Shown: in pieces, positions 38,101 through 47,086 of the stretch
Layout: each line of letters begins with the position of its first letter
Position numbering within the stretch: the stretch's first letter is position 1
Assembly (NCBI RefSeq): GCF_017565745.1
Contig: NZ_JAGDYM010000016.1
Coordinates: forward strand, 62,001 to 126,000
DNA from: Leucobacter weissii
GTDB lineage: Bacteria; Actinomycetota; Actinomycetes; Actinomycetales; Microbacteriaceae
Length of the DNA stretch: 64,000 nt
Reading direction: 5' to 3'
Made by a program: the position numbers and the translations under genes
Notes under the pieces: generated by a model
What the model saw: only the letters and a program-made list of their open reading frames with translations
Database searches by the model: none
Told to the model about the DNA's origin: nothing

Positions 38101-39077
38101 GGCCCCGCGCCGTCGAGCAGGCAGCCGCACGAGACGACCGTGGCCTCGGTCGGCCCGTAGGTGTTCCACACCTCGCGCTCCGGTTCGGCGAGCCGCGCGG
38201 CGAGCTCCGGCGGGCAGGCCTCGCCGCCGAAGATGAGCAGGCGCACGTTCTCGATCGCCTCGTGCGGCCACATCGCCGCGAGGGTGGGCACGGTCGAGAC
38301 CACGGAGATGCCCTGCCGCACGAGCCACTGCGCCAGATCCTCGCCCGCGCGGACGAGGGCCCGCGGGGCGGGCACGAGGCAGGCGCCGTGCCGCCAGGCC
38401 AGCCACATCTCCTCGCAGGAGGCGTCGAAGGCGACCGAGAGGCCGGCGAGCACGCGGTCCTGCTGGCCGAGCGGCGCCTCCTGCAGGAACATGCGGGCCT
38501 CGGCATCGACGAAGGCCGCCGCCGAGCGGTGCGTCACGGCCACGCCCTTCGGCACGCCGGTAGAGCCCGAGGTGAAGATGATCCAGGCGTCGTCGTCGGG
38601 GCCCGGATCGACGATCCCGGACGGATCGCCGAATACGCCGTCCGCCCGATCTCCGGCATCCCCGGCGGTCGCGCTCGGCGCGTAGCCGCCGTTGCCGATG
38701 ATGCCCGCGACGCGCGCCTCCCCGAAGACGAGCCGCGCGCGCTCGTCGGTGTCGTCGGCGTCGACCGGCACGTAGGCGGCGCCGACGAGCAGGATCGCGA
38801 GGATGGCGATGTAGAGGCCCTTCGACCCGCTGTCGACGCGGAGCCCGATCCGATCGCCGCGCTGCACCCCGGCCTCGCGCAGCTCGGCGGCGAGCGCCTC
38901 GGACGCGGCGAGCAGTTCCCGATAGCTCAGCGCCCCCGAGCCGTCGTCGAGCGCACTGGCGTCGGGATGCGCGGCGACCGTGGCGCGGAGGATGTCGACG
39001 AGCGTGCGCTCCGGGGCGGCGAAGCGGGCTCGGTTCAGGGGATCCTGAGCTGCGGCTTCGATCGCGGTGTCGTTCAC
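35145..39077 (-). CDS. Pls/PosA-family single-module nonribosomal peptide synthetase
   Basis: A 1310-residue membrane-bound synthetase. Adenylation domain (about 25-500): A3 IIFTSGSTGVPKG, A4 FDAS with the amine-binding Asp218, A5 NTYGPTEATV, A7 YRSGDLVRY and A10 with Lys496. Carrier domain: DLGGGSLTA, Ser550 taking the phosphopantetheine. Residues about 620-1310 contain six or so membrane helices and three tandem left-handed beta-helix domains (for example IGRDVTVGARSTLAPG), the layout of epsilon-poly-lysine synthetase Pls. No condensation or thioesterase domain. Members polymerise or couple one amino acid without a template; the product here is unknown. GTG start, 49 nt after tsaD. Confidence 0.88.
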   Translation of the reverse strand: MNDTAIEAAAQDPLNRARFAAPERTLVDILRATVAAHPDASALDDGSGALSYRELLAASEALAAELREAGVQRGDRIGLRVDSGSKGLYIAILAILLVGAAYVPVDADDTDERARLVFGEARVAGIIGNGGYAPSATAGDAGDRADGVFGDPSGIVDPGPDDDAWIIFTSGSTGVPKGVAVTHRSAAAFVDAEARMFLQEAPLGQQDRVLAGLSVAFDASCEEMWLAWRHGACLVPAPRALVRAGEDLAQWLVRQGISVVSTVPTLAAMWPHEAIENVRLLIFGGEACPPELAARLAEPEREVWNTYGPTEATVVSCGCLLDGAGPVRIGLPLDGWDLAVVDAEGRRVAEGESGELIIGGVGLARYLDPAKDAEKYAPMPSLGWDRAYRSGDLVRYEAEGLVFLGRADDQVKVGGRRIELGEVENALQELPGVTAAAAAVRESEAGGPVLVGYLVVEGEEPLDRAAARAHLADRLAAGVMPLLAVVADLPVRTSGKVDRAALPWPLPDAGESIVAGLSEAEHWLAEQWQAVLGVPVPSADADFFDLGGGSLTAAQLVSRVRTRVPEFTMADIYDVPRLRAMAKAVQAVDEATDDAGFHHPQPTPRRTQWAQTLLGAPLFIASGLRWIVYLLAAGTILNLSTGFEVLPAVPWWALVIAILLVSTPFGRMAVAVLVARILLAGVRAGDYPRGGWVHMRLWLAEQFAAQIDAVGLSGAPWVTLYARALGAKIGRDVSLHTLPPITGMLEVGHRSALEPEVDLAGYWIDGDLLRLGEVRIGRDVTVGARSTLAPGTRIDDGAEIAPGSAVFGRVKTEQTWAGSPAVRVGGRSGDWPDDTPRPSRGWQVLYGLSSLGLALLPFLAFAVGGLLVAAAIRGQESLAQAWLAALGALVPAVLVAGVVYAGAVVILVRLLSIGLREGTFPVLGRIGWQAWATERLLDAARGLLFPLYSSLFTPVWLRLLGAKVGANVEASTVLLLPSMTRIDDGAFLADDTMVASYELHRGWMRIGRVRIGKRAFLGNSGMAGPGHRVPKDALVAVLSAAPEKAKAGSSWLGSPPVRLRRVAQSSDDTRTYHPGAALRLARALWELCRIVPVILSVALGLTVLFAFAWLWQQLGPIWTLLLSGVVMLAAGAVAALVSTLAKWAIVGPIREGEAPLWSSFVWRTEVSDTFTEMLAAPWFARAAAGTPALALWLRTLGAKIGTGVWCESYWLPEPDLVTLGDGSTVNRGCVVQTHLFHDRIMSMDAVELEEGATLGPHSVILPAASIGAHATVGPASLVMRGERVPVGSRWSGNPIGPWRAVKVRAYQSTV

Positions 39078-39126
39078 GATTCAACCGTAACGCAAGCCGC
39101 CGACACCGCTGTCTCGGCGCCCGCGA

Positions 39127-40242
39127 TCAGCGCACCTGCACCTCGGTGACCGGCAGGGTCGAGTCGGCGCCGAACGCGAAACCCGACGGCGCGTGACCGG
39201 CGGCAACGAGCTGGGCGCCGAGCGACGCGATCATCGCCCCGTTGTCGGTGCACAGCGAGAGCGGAGGCACCCGCAGCGCGACGCCTGCGGCGGCGGCGCG
39301 CTCCGCGGCCAGCCCGCGCACCCGCGCATTCGCGGCGACCCCGCCGCCGAGCAGCAGTCTCGGCACCCCGTGATCGCGGCAGGCGGCGATCGCCTTGGCC
39401 GTGAGCACATCGGCGACCGCCTCGCGGAAGCTCGCCGCCACGTCCGCGACGGGGATCGATCCCCCGTCGGCCTCGCGACGCTCCACCCACCGCGCGACCG
39501 AGGTCTTCAGTCCGGAGAACGAGAAGTCGTAGCGGTGGCGCTCGAGGTCCTTGGCGCGGGTGAGTCCGCGGGGGAAGGCGATGGCGCGAGGATCGCCCGA
39601 CGCCGCCGCGCGGTCGATCTCCGGCCCTCCGGGATAGGGCAGGCCGAGCAGTCTGGCCACTTTGTCGAAGGCCTCGCCGGCGGCGTCGTCGATGGTCTCG
39701 CCGAGCAACTCGACGTCGTCCAGGAGATCCCGCACCAGCAGCAGGGAGGTGTGGCCGCCGGAGACCAGCAGCGCGACGGTCGGCAGCTCCAGCTCGCCGA
39801 CATCGCCGGCGACGCCGCGCAGCCCGGCGCCCCGCGGCGGATCGGCCCTTCGCGGCGGATCCGGGTCGCGAAGCAGGTCGGCGCCGACGTGCCCGACGAG
39901 GTGGTTCACCGCGTAGAGCGGCTTCTGCAGCGCGATGGCGAGCGCCTTGGCCGCGGAGACGCCCACCATGAGCGCGCCGGCGAGCCCGGGACCGCACGTG
40001 ACCGCGACCGCGTCGAGATCGTCGAGGCGGATGCCGGCGTCCGCGACGGCGCGCTCGATGGTCGGGGTGAGGGATTCGAGGTGCGCCCGCGCGGCGATCT
40101 CGGGCACGACGCCGCCGAAGCGGGCGTGCTCGTCCATCGAGGAGGCGACGGCGTTGGCGAGCAGCACGCGCCCGCGCACGATGCCGACCCCGGTCTCGTC
40201 GCAGCTCGTCTCGATGCCGAGGACTACGGGTTCAGCGCTCAT
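39127..40242 (-). CDS. tsaD: tRNA N6-adenosine threonylcarbamoyltransferase TsaD
   Basis: A 371-residue ASKHA-fold protein, catalytic subunit of t6A synthesis. It begins [15 protein letters not shown]; metal ligands are His114 and His118 in NHLVGH, and the nucleotide loops [10 protein letters not shown] and [10 protein letters not shown] are intact. Overlaps the rimI stop by four bases. Works with TsaB and TsaE, both encoded just upstream, and TsaC at 10.2 kb. Confidence 0.96.
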   Translation of the reverse strand: MSAEPVVLGIETSCDETGVGIVRGRVLLANAVASSMDEHARFGGVVPEIAARAHLESLTPTIERAVADAGIRLDDLDAVAVTCGPGLAGALMVGVSAAKALAIALQKPLYAVNHLVGHVGADLLRDPDPPRRADPPRGAGLRGVAGDVGELELPTVALLVSGGHTSLLLVRDLLDDVELLGETIDDAAGEAFDKVARLLGLPYPGGPEIDRAAASGDPRAIAFPRGLTRAKDLERHRYDFSFSGLKTSVARWVERREADGGSIPVADVAASFREAVADVLTAKAIAACRDHGVPRLLLGGGVAANARVRGLAAERAAAAGVALRVPPLSLCTDNGAMIASLGAQLVAAGHAPSGFAFGADSTLPVTEVQVR

Positions 40243-40688
40243 CGGCGATCCTTCAGGTCGAGCCGCATCACGATCGCATCCACGTGACCGGGTTGATAAT
40301 ACCTCGGGCGCACGTCGATCCGCACGAAGCCGAGCGAGGCGTAGAGCGACTGCGCCACGGGGTTGTCGGCGCGCACGTCGAGGAACATCCGTCGCACGCC
40401 GCGCGCCGCCGCCTCGTCGAGCAGGGCGTTCATCAGCCGCCGCCCCTGGCCGGTGCCGCGCACGGCGGGCGCGACGGCGATGGTCTGGATGTCTCCGTCC
40501 GCCCCGATGGCGAGGAGGCCGCCGTAGCCGACCACGCGCTCGTCGTCCACGAGCGCCAGATACGCGCGATGGTCGGCGGTCAGCTCCTCATGCAGGGCGG
40601 CGCGGCTCCAGGCGTCGGTGCCGAAGGTCTCCTGCTCGAGCGCGCAGATCGCGTCCAGGTCGTCGGGGGTCGCCGAGCGGAGCCTCAT
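40239..40688 (-). CDS. rimI: Ribosomal-protein-alanine N-acetyltransferase
   Basis: A 149-residue GNAT enzyme starting [22 protein letters not shown]. The acetyl-CoA pyrophosphate loop is [16 protein letters not shown], and [20 protein letters not shown] is the RimI signature. It acetylates the N-terminus of S18 in E. coli. The open frame extends far upstream, but ATG at 40688 overlaps the tsaB stop by four bases and gives the normal length. Standard tsaB-rimI-tsaD order. Confidence 0.94.
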   Translation of the reverse strand: MRLRSATPDDLDAICALEQETFGTDAWSRAALHEELTADHRAYLALVDDERVVGYGGLLAIGADGDIQTIAVAPAVRGTGQGRRLMNALLDEAAARGVRRMFLDVRADNPVAQSLYASLGFVRIDVRPRYYQPGHVDAIVMRLDLKDRR

Positions 40689-41446
40689 GGGGTGGCCCTC
40701 TTCGGGCGACCGGGCGCGGCGGCGTCCGGCGGGCGCAGGTAGACGGCGCGGTCGGGCTCGAAGCCGCGGTTCGCGGCGAGTCGCCTCGCGGCGAGTCGCA
40801 CGAGCCCGGAGGCGGGGATCCGCTCGGGCCAGACCTCGCGCGAGGAGGGGACGTGCTCGGCCCGCGGCACGAGCAGCGGACCGTCGCGGCGGACGGGGAT
40901 GCCTGCGGCGTCGGGCCGCGCGTACTCGGTCACGAACAGCTCGCGCCGCCGCGCATCCTGGATCACGCGGAGCCGGTCCTCCGGACCCTCCGAGAGGACG
41001 GATCCGCCGGCGTCGGCCGTCCCCTCCCAGGCCTCCAGCGCCACCGCCTCGTGCCCGTGCAGCGGCAGCAGCGACGCGCGGCGCGCCAGCGCGAACGCCT
41101 GCGCCGCCGCGACGCCGACCCGCAGGCCCGTGAAGGGACCGGGGCCGATCCCGACGACCACGCCCGTCACCTCGGCGGGCCCGGCCGCGCACTCAGCGAT
41201 GCCCGATGCGGCGGCGAGGGCGAACACCCGGGCGACCAGTCCGCCGATCGCCTCGGCGTGGCCGCGCGGATCGTCGCTCCACGCCTCGAAGATCCGACCG
41301 CCCGCGCCCAGCGCCGCACCGGTGCCGATCGCCGTGTCGATCGCGAGAAGCACGTGCGGCCCGAGTTCGGCGGCGGCCTGCTCGCGCTCTCGCGGCCCCG
41401 GCGCGCTCGACCGCTGCCCGCTCGGCCGGATGCCCGGTCGCGTCAC
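40685..41446 (-). CDS. tsaB: tRNA threonylcarbamoyladenosine biosynthesis protein TsaB
   Basis: An ASKHA-fold partner of TsaD, about 253 residues from the GTG at 41446, which overlaps the alr-tsaE stop by four bases (GTGA); an ATG at 41467 would overlap by 25 nt. Landmarks: VLLAIDTAIGTGAALG, the GIGPGPFTGLRVGVAAAQAFA motif and the YLRPPDA C-terminus. An N-terminal extension of about 30 charged residues precedes the first strand. Confidence 0.92.
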   Translation of the reverse strand: MTRPGIRPSGQRSSAPGPREREQAAAELGPHVLLAIDTAIGTGAALGAGGRIFEAWSDDPRGHAEAIGGLVARVFALAAASGIAECAAGPAEVTGVVVGIGPGPFTGLRVGVAAAQAFALARRASLLPLHGHEAVALEAWEGTADAGGSVLSEGPEDRLRVIQDARRRELFVTEYARPDAAGIPVRRDGPLLVPRAEHVPSSREVWPERIPASGLVRLAARRLAANRGFEPDRAVYLRPPDAAAPGRPKRATP

Positions 41447-43179
41447 GTCAGCACTCCGCTCCGCCATCTCGGGCCGTGCCCGGCGACCGCGACCGCGCGG
41501 GGCTCGACGGACTCATCTGCGAGACCGTCGCCGTCCACGGTATCGCCGGGCCCGGTGGAGCCGGTGGGCCGCTCGATCGTCACCTCGATCCACGACCCGT
41601 GCTCGTCGAACAGGCCGCTCCCCCACTCCGCCACGACGACCGCGCCGTCGAGGTCGAGGTCGAGGTCGTCGAGTTCGCCCGCCCCGGCGAGCCGGTAGGC
41701 GTCGACGTGGATGAGCGGCGGCCCGTCCCCGAGCGGGGGATGCGTGCGCGCGAGGACGAAGGTGGGACTGGTCACCGGACCGCGCACGCCGAGGGCCTCC
41801 CCGATGCCCCGTGCGAGGGCCGTCTTGCCCGCGCCGAGCGGCCCCGTCAGGATCACGAGATCCCCGGCCGCCAGCCGGCGCCCGAGGCGCCGGCCCAGCT
41901 CGTGCATCGACTCGGGATCGGCTATCTCGATGCGCTCGATGCGGGGGGCTCCGTCCCCTTCGACACGCTCAGGGGGCGGAACAGCGACCCCGCTCCCCGA
42001 GCCGGTCGGGGGGAGCGCGGCAGGCCCCGCCGGAGGGAACGCACCCGGGCCGTCGTCGTCCACGGCGACGCGCCGCACCCGCGAGCCGATCCCCACGACG
42101 ATCTCGTAGTTGATCGTCCGCATCAGCTCCGCCCACACCTCGACCGGCGGGACCCCGGTGGCGGGATCGCCGAAGAGCACCACCGGATCGCCGATCCGCA
42201 CCTTGCGTCCGAGGCTCCCGAGGTCGACGATGCACTGATCCATGCCGATGCGCCCGACGATCGGGCAGTGATGCTCGGCCACCGAGACCGTGGCGCCGCC
42301 GCCGTTCAGGGCGCGGGGCATGCCGTCGGCATAGCCGATCGGCACGAGCCCCAGGGTGGTCTCCCCCTGCGTCAGGTGGTTGTAGCCGTAGGAGACGCCC
42401 GTGCCCGGCGGCACGTCGCGGAGCGCGACGATCTGCGAGCGCAGCGTCATGGCCGGGATCAGGCCGAGATCCGCCGAGGTGCGATCGGCGAAGGGGCTGA
42501 GGCCGTACACCACGACCCCCACGCGCACCGTGTTGTAGTGCAGTCGCGCCGAGGAGAACGTGGCGGCGGAGGCCGCGAGATGGATCAGATCGGGGTCGCA
42601 GCCGGCCGCGCGCAGCAGCTCGACCGCGCCGTCGAAACGCCTGGCCTGCTCCAGGTCGTTGTCCTCCCCGGCGTTGGCGAGATGGCTGAATACGCCGCGG
42701 ACGCGGACGCGCCCCTCCGACTCGAGCTCGGCGCCCCGCGCGAACAGCGCGGGCCACTCCGCGGGGGCGGCGCCGTTCCTGCTCAGGCCCGTGTCGACCT
42801 TGAACTGGACGATCGCCCGACGACCGGCGCGCCCCGCGGCCGCGGCGAGCGCCTCGAGCTGGGCGAGATGGCTCACGCCGATCTCGAGATCGGCCTCGAC
42901 GGCCGCGTCGAAGTCGGCCGCGGCGCCGTGCAGCCAGCAGAGGATCGGCGCCTCGATACCGGCGTCCCGCAGCGCGAGCGCCTCCTCCAGGTCGGTCACA
43001 CCGAGCAGCGCGGCACCGCCCTCGATCGCGGCCCGGGCGACGATCTCCGCGCCGTGCCCGTAGCCGTTGGCCTTGATGACGGCGATCACCGTTCCGCCCG
43101 TGTGCTCCCGGATGCGGCGCACGTTGTGGCGGATCGCGGGGACGGAGATCTCCGCGATCCGCATCGATCCGGTTTTCAC
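41443..43179 (-). CDS. Bifunctional alanine racemase - TsaE ATPase fusion
   Basis: A 578-residue fusion. Residues about 6-375 are alanine racemase: PLP lysine Lys36 in VIKANGYGHGA, the IGYADGMPR and GRIGMDQ segments, and a typical C-terminal beta barrel. A Pro/Gly-rich linker (about 375-410) leads to TsaE (about 415-560) with Walker A TGPLGAGKTALARG, TSPTFVLA and the HVDAYRL motif. The first half makes D-alanine for peptidoglycan, the second drives the t6A TsaBD cycle. GTG at 43179 overlaps the acpS stop by four bases. A frameshift or readthrough artefact is unlikely because both halves are intact and the linker is in frame. Confidence 0.92.
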   Translation of the reverse strand: MKTGSMRIAEISVPAIRHNVRRIREHTGGTVIAVIKANGYGHGAEIVARAAIEGGAALLGVTDLEEALALRDAGIEAPILCWLHGAAADFDAAVEADLEIGVSHLAQLEALAAAAGRAGRRAIVQFKVDTGLSRNGAAPAEWPALFARGAELESEGRVRVRGVFSHLANAGEDNDLEQARRFDGAVELLRAAGCDPDLIHLAASAATFSSARLHYNTVRVGVVVYGLSPFADRTSADLGLIPAMTLRSQIVALRDVPPGTGVSYGYNHLTQGETTLGLVPIGYADGMPRALNGGGATVSVAEHHCPIVGRIGMDQCIVDLGSLGRKVRIGDPVVLFGDPATGVPPVEVWAELMRTINYEIVVGIGSRVRRVAVDDDGPGAFPPAGPAALPPTGSGSGVAVPPPERVEGDGAPRIERIEIADPESMHELGRRLGRRLAAGDLVILTGPLGAGKTALARGIGEALGVRGPVTSPTFVLARTHPPLGDGPPLIHVDAYRLAGAGELDDLDLDLDGAVVVAEWGSGLFDEHGSWIEVTIERPTGSTGPGDTVDGDGLADESVEPRAVAVAGHGPRWRSGVLT

Positions 43180-43577
43180 AGCGCCTCCCGTCCCGACCTG
43201 TCCGGGGTGCTCCCGGTTTCGGGACCCGATGCCTCCACGATAACGAACGCGGTCGCGATCCCCCCGTCATGGCTCAGCGAGAGGTGGACCCGGCCCGCGC
43301 CGCGGAGCGCCAGCTCCCGGGACAGTCCGGGGGTCCGGGCGAATCCGGGAGCGCGCCCCGGGATCCTCGGCACCTCGAGGTCGTGCCAGCCGAGCGCGCC
43401 CGATCCCCCGAGCGCCTTGATGAGCGCCTCCTTCGCGGCGAAACGCGCGGCGAGCGAGGCGAGCGGCAGGCCCGCCTCGCGCTCGGTGAAGAGCCGCGCC
43501 AGCAATCCGCCGGCCCTCCCGAGCTGGCGTCCGAGCCGTTCGATGTCGACGGTGTCGACCCCGATGCCGATGATCAT
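43176..43577 (-). CDS. acpS: Holo-[acyl-carrier-protein] synthase
   Basis: A 133-residue trimeric-type PPTase beginning [19 protein letters not shown] with the Mg2+-binding Asp8; the second motif is [13 protein letters not shown] and [11 protein letters not shown] is near the end. Loads phosphopantetheine on the fatty-acid ACP. ATG at 43577 gives the canonical N-terminus. Lies between glmS and alr-tsaE. Confidence 0.94.
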   Translation of the reverse strand: MIIGIGVDTVDIERLGRQLGRAGGLLARLFTEREAGLPLASLAARFAAKEALIKALGGSGALGWHDLEVPRIPGRAPGFARTPGLSRELALRGAGRVHLSLSHDGGIATAFVIVEASGPETGSTPDRSGREAL

Positions 43578-43600
43578 GGCACGATCCTGCGCGAGCCGCG

Positions 43601-45451
43601 TCACTCCACCGTGACGGACTTGGCGAGGTTGCGGGGCTGATCCACGTCGAGCCCCTTCGCCGTCGAGAGCTCGAGCGCGAACCACTGCAGCGGGACGACC
43701 TGCACGAGCGGCTCGAAGAGCGGATCCGTGAGGGGCATCCGGATGACGTCGTCGGCGTAGGGCAGCACGGCGGTGTCGCCCTTCTCGACGATCGCGATGA
43801 CGCGGGCGCCGCGGGCGCGGATCTCCTGGATGTTCGAGACGACCTTGCTGTGCATCACCGGCGAGCGGCGGGGGCTCGGCACCAGCACGAACACGGGCTG
43901 GCCGTGGTCGATCAGGGCGATGGGGCCGTGCTTCAGCTCGCCGGCCGCGAAGCCCTCGGCGTGGATGTAGGCGATCTCCTTGAGCTTCAGCGCCCCCTCG
44001 AGCGCGGTCGGATAGCCGACGTGGCGGCCCAGGAAGAGCACGGAGCGCGTGTCCGCCATCCAGTGCGCCAGCTGGGCGATCTGCTCGTGCGTCTCGACCG
44101 CCTCGGCGACGGCCTGCGGCAGCTGCTCGAAGGCGCTCGCGGCTTGCGCCTCCTCCTCCGGCGAGAGCGTGCCCCGCACGCGTCCGAGGTGCAGCCCGAT
44201 GAGGTAGAGGGCGGTGATCTGCGCGGTGAAGGCCTTCGTCGAGGCGACGGCGACCTCCGGGCCGGCGTGCGTGTAGACGGCGGCGTCGCTCTCGCGCGGG
44301 ATCGTGGCGCTCTGCGTGTTGCACACCGACACCGTGGTGACGCCCCGGTCCTTGGCGTACTTCACCGCCATCAGGGTGTCCATCGTCTCGCCGGACTGGC
44401 TCACCGAGATCACCATCGTCGAGGGGCTGAGCACGGGATCGCGGTAGCGGAACTCGTGGCTGAGCTGCACTTCGACCGGCACCCTCGCCCACCGCTCGAT
44501 GGCGTAGGCCCCGATCTGCCCGGCGTAGGACGCCGTGCCGCAGGCGATGATGACGATGCGGTCGACCTCGCGCAGCCGCTCCTCGCCGAGCGCCGAGAGC
44601 TCGGGGATCTCCACCCGGCCGTCGACCACCCGTCCGCGGAAGGTGTTCGCCACCGCTTCGGGCTGCTCGGTGATCTCCTTCGCCATGAACGAGGACCAGC
44701 CGCCCTTGTCCGCCGCCTCGGCGTCCCAGGCGATCTCGTACTCGGCGAACTCGACGGGATCGCCCGCGAAGTCCGTGACGCGGACCGACTGCGGAGTGAT
44801 GACGGCGATGTTGTCCTCCTCCACGGCCACCGCGCGGCGGGTGAACTCCACGAAGGCCGCCACGTCGCTGCCGAGGAAGTTCTCGCCCTCGCCGAGCCCG
44901 ATCACCAGCGGCGAGTTGTGCCGCGCCGCCACCACCGTGTCGGGGGCGTCCAGGTGAACGGCGAGGAGCGTGAAGGTGCCGCGCAGCCGCCGCACCACCG
45001 CGCGAAAGGCCGTCTCCAGATCCCCGACCCGCTCCACCTCGCGGCCGAGGAGCGCGGCGACGACCTCGGTGTCGGTCTCGCTCAGGAGGGTGATCCCGTC
45101 GCGTTCGAGTTCGGCGCGGAGCTCGGCGAAGTTCTCGACGATGCCGTTGTGGATGAGCGCGAGTCTCCCCCCGTCGCCGAGATGGGGATGCGCGTTCACG
45201 TCGGTGGGGCCGCCGTGGGTCGCCCACCGCGTGTGCCCGATGCCGGTGCCCGACGCGCTCACCGGGGCGTCGTCCAGCAGCTCGACCAGACGGGAGAGCT
45301 TGCCGGAGCGCTTGCGCACCGAGAGCCCCCCGGAGGGATCGATCACCGCGATACCCGCGGAGTCGTATCCCCGATACTCCAGTCGCTTCAACCCGCCCAG
45401 CAGCACCCCGAGGGTGTCATTCGGGCCTACATACCCTACGATTCCACACAC
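43601..45451 (-). CDS. glmS: Glutamine-fructose-6-phosphate aminotransferase
   Basis: A 616-residue enzyme making glucosamine 6-phosphate for peptidoglycan. The N-terminal nucleophile Cys2 follows the GTG start (MCGIVGYVG), the glutaminase domain has GHTRWATHG and the two SIS domains contain [15 protein letters not shown]. It ends with the conserved LAKSVTVE. The start lies only 12-30 bp from that of divergent coaA, so its promoter overlaps coaA sequence. No ribozyme-type leader is possible in this space. Confidence 0.97.
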   Translation of the reverse strand: MCGIVGYVGPNDTLGVLLGGLKRLEYRGYDSAGIAVIDPSGGLSVRKRSGKLSRLVELLDDAPVSASGTGIGHTRWATHGGPTDVNAHPHLGDGGRLALIHNGIVENFAELRAELERDGITLLSETDTEVVAALLGREVERVGDLETAFRAVVRRLRGTFTLLAVHLDAPDTVVAARHNSPLVIGLGEGENFLGSDVAAFVEFTRRAVAVEEDNIAVITPQSVRVTDFAGDPVEFAEYEIAWDAEAADKGGWSSFMAKEITEQPEAVANTFRGRVVDGRVEIPELSALGEERLREVDRIVIIACGTASYAGQIGAYAIERWARVPVEVQLSHEFRYRDPVLSPSTMVISVSQSGETMDTLMAVKYAKDRGVTTVSVCNTQSATIPRESDAAVYTHAGPEVAVASTKAFTAQITALYLIGLHLGRVRGTLSPEEEAQAASAFEQLPQAVAEAVETHEQIAQLAHWMADTRSVLFLGRHVGYPTALEGALKLKEIAYIHAEGFAAGELKHGPIALIDHGQPVFVLVPSPRRSPVMHSKVVSNIQEIRARGARVIAIVEKGDTAVLPYADDVIRMPLTDPLFEPLVQVVPLQWFALELSTAKGLDVDQPRNLAKSVTVE

Positions 45452-45481
45452 GGCATCAGTTTAATGGAAGCATGGGAACCG

Positions 45482-46465
45482 ATGACTGAACAGAACACAG
45501 GATCGCCGGCGCCCGATACGCATCCGATCACGAAACACGACGCGCTGAGCCCGTTCATCGAGATCGATCGAGCGGAATGGTCGCGGCTGGCGGGCGAGAC
45601 CCCGATGCCGCTGACCGAGGAGGAGATCGCGGCCTACCGCGGGCTCGGGGACCCTCTGGACCTCGTGGAGGTCAGCGAGGTGTTCCGCCCGCTGAGCCGC
45701 CTCATCAACCAGTACGCCATCGCCAACGGCGAGATGCACCGGCGCACCCGCAGGTTCCTGAAGCGGGGCCGGGATCGCCCCTCCCCCTTCGTCGTCGGCA
45801 TCGCCGGCTCGGTCGCGGTCGGCAAGTCGACGGTGGCGCGCGTGCTGCGGGACATGCTCGCGCGCTGGCCCGAGACGCCGGAGGTGCAGCTGGTGACCAC
45901 CGACGGCTTCCTGTATCCCAACGCCGAGTTGGAGCGGCGCGGCATCACCCACCGGAAGGGGTTCCCCGAATCGTACGATCGGCGGGGCCTGCTGCGCTTC
46001 GTGTCGCAGATCAAATCGGGGGCCACCGAGGTGAGCGCTCCGCACTACAGCCACCTCAGCTACGACATCGTGCCCGGCGAGTTCACCGTCGTGCGCCGCC
46101 CCGACATCCTGATCATCGAGGGGCTGAACGTGCTGCAGCCCGCGTCGGCCGAGCGCCCGCTCGCCGTCAGCGACCTGTTCGACTTCTCGATCTACGTCGA
46201 CGCGCGCACCGCGGACATCGAGCAGTGGTTCACGGAGCGGTTCCTCAAGCTGCGCAAGGCGGCCTTCAGCAACCCGAACTCGTACTTCCGGCGCTTCGCC
46301 AACCTCGAGACCGACGAGGCTCGCGCGCTCGCGCACGAGTACTGGAAGGGCATCAACGAGCCCAACCTGATCGAGAACATCCGCCCCACCCGCGCGCGAG
46401 CCTCACTGGTGCTGCGCAAGGAGGCGGACCACCGCATCCAGAAGGTGCTGCTCCGCAAGCTGTGA
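45482..46465 (+). CDS. coaA: Pantothenate kinase, type I (CoaA)
   Basis: A 327-residue kinase for the first step of CoA synthesis. Walker A is [12 protein letters not shown] (about residues 106-117); TTDGFLYPN and the [11 protein letters not shown] segment fit type I. ATG at 45482 is chosen; an in-frame ATG at 45464 would add MEAWEP. TACGAT at 45437-45442 with GTGTCA 17 bp upstream is a possible promoter inside the start of glmS. Confidence 0.95.
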   Translation: MTEQNTGSPAPDTHPITKHDALSPFIEIDRAEWSRLAGETPMPLTEEEIAAYRGLGDPLDLVEVSEVFRPLSRLINQYAIANGEMHRRTRRFLKRGRDRPSPFVVGIAGSVAVGKSTVARVLRDMLARWPETPEVQLVTTDGFLYPNAELERRGITHRKGFPESYDRRGLLRFVSQIKSGATEVSAPHYSHLSYDIVPGEFTVVRRPDILIIEGLNVLQPASAERPLAVSDLFDFSIYVDARTADIEQWFTERFLKLRKAAFSNPNSYFRRFANLETDEARALAHEYWKGINEPNLIENIRPTRARASLVLRKEADHRIQKVLLRKL

Positions 46466-46477
46466 TCCGAGCGGAGC

Positions 46478-46494
46478 ACGGCTTGCGGAGCCGT
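46478..46494. terminator. Hairpin between convergent coaA and DUF4190 genes
   Basis: ACGGCT / AGCCGT with a 5-nt loop, in the 34-bp gap between two convergent genes. No clear T-run follows on either strand, so termination is inferred from position. Confidence 0.4.
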
Positions 46495-46499
46495 CACCG

Positions 46500-46916
46500 C
46501 TACTGGTACTGCTGCTCGAGCAATTGCTCGCAGTCCTGCGGAACGCCCAGCACCTCGACCGTCGCCGCACCGTCGAGGCAGGCCTGAACCGCCTCGACGC
46601 CCGAACCGATGGCGCTGAAGATCGCGATCAGGATGAAGACCCAGATGATCGTGAAGATCGCGCCGAGAATGATGGCGATGATGCCGGGGATGTTGCCCGC
46701 ACCCGCCTTCCGCGACTGGATGACCGCGACGATGCCCAGGATCAGGCCGATGATCGGCAGGAAGAAGGCCAGGATCAGCGAGACGATCCCGAGCGTCTTG
46801 CCGGGCGTCGAGGTCTGCGGCTGGCCGGGCGCCACGGGCGGCGCCGCCGAATAGGCGGGCGCGCTCTGCGGCTGCTCGGGGGGCTCGGGCGGCTGGGTGG
46901 GCGGGTAGCTGCTCAT
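46500..46916 (-). CDS. DUF4190-like small membrane protein
   Basis: A 138-residue protein: a Pro/Gln-rich cytoplasmic N-terminus (residues 1-44), two membrane helices (LGIVSLILAFFLPIIGLILGI and GIIAIILGAIFTIIWVFILI) joined by a short basic loop, and a small C-terminal domain with two Cys. This matches the DUF4190 pattern common in Actinobacteria. ATG at 46916 is preferred over the longer frame. Function unknown. Confidence 0.75.
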   Translation of the reverse strand: MSSYPPTQPPEPPEQPQSAPAYSAAPPVAPGQPQTSTPGKTLGIVSLILAFFLPIIGLILGIVAVIQSRKAGAGNIPGIIAIILGAIFTIIWVFILIAIFSAIGSGVEAVQACLDGAATVEVLGVPQDCEQLLEQQYQ

Positions 46917-46995
46917 CGGAAGATTCCTCTCACATCCGTCGCTGACGACGCCTCGTCGAGAACGCCTCGTACCCGGCAGTCTACCGAACACCTCC

Positions 46996-47015
46996 GACGG
47001 CTGAGAAGAGCCGTC
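46996..47015. terminator. Hairpin upstream of the DUF4190 gene
   Basis: Perfect 7-bp stem GACGGCT / AGCCGTC with a 6-nt loop between the DUF4190 start and the end of glmM. No T-run; may be part of glmM termination together with the hairpin at 47066-47083. Confidence 0.35.
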
Positions 47016-47065
47016 GCGGCTCAGGGGCGCTGATCGCCGCTTCGGCACGAGCGCCGTCCGGTGAC

Positions 47066-47083
47066 GAAAGCCCGAGGGCTCTC
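47066..47083 (-). terminator. glmM terminator hairpin
   Basis: On the minus strand GAGAGCCC-TC-GGGCTTTC forms an 8-bp stem (one G-T pair) just past the glmM stop, with its 3' arm ending in TTTC. A typical short actinobacterial terminator. Confidence 0.55.
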
Positions 47084-47086
47084 GCC

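Noticed and set aside
35271-39149. A 1292-codon open frame antisense to the NRPS gene
   Set aside because: Same GC-driven shadow; translation is repetitive Arg/Asp/Gly/His and follows the NRPS codons.
43601-45451. glmS ribozyme-type leader control
   Set aside because: Only 12-30 bp separate glmS from divergent coaA, too little for the ribozyme.
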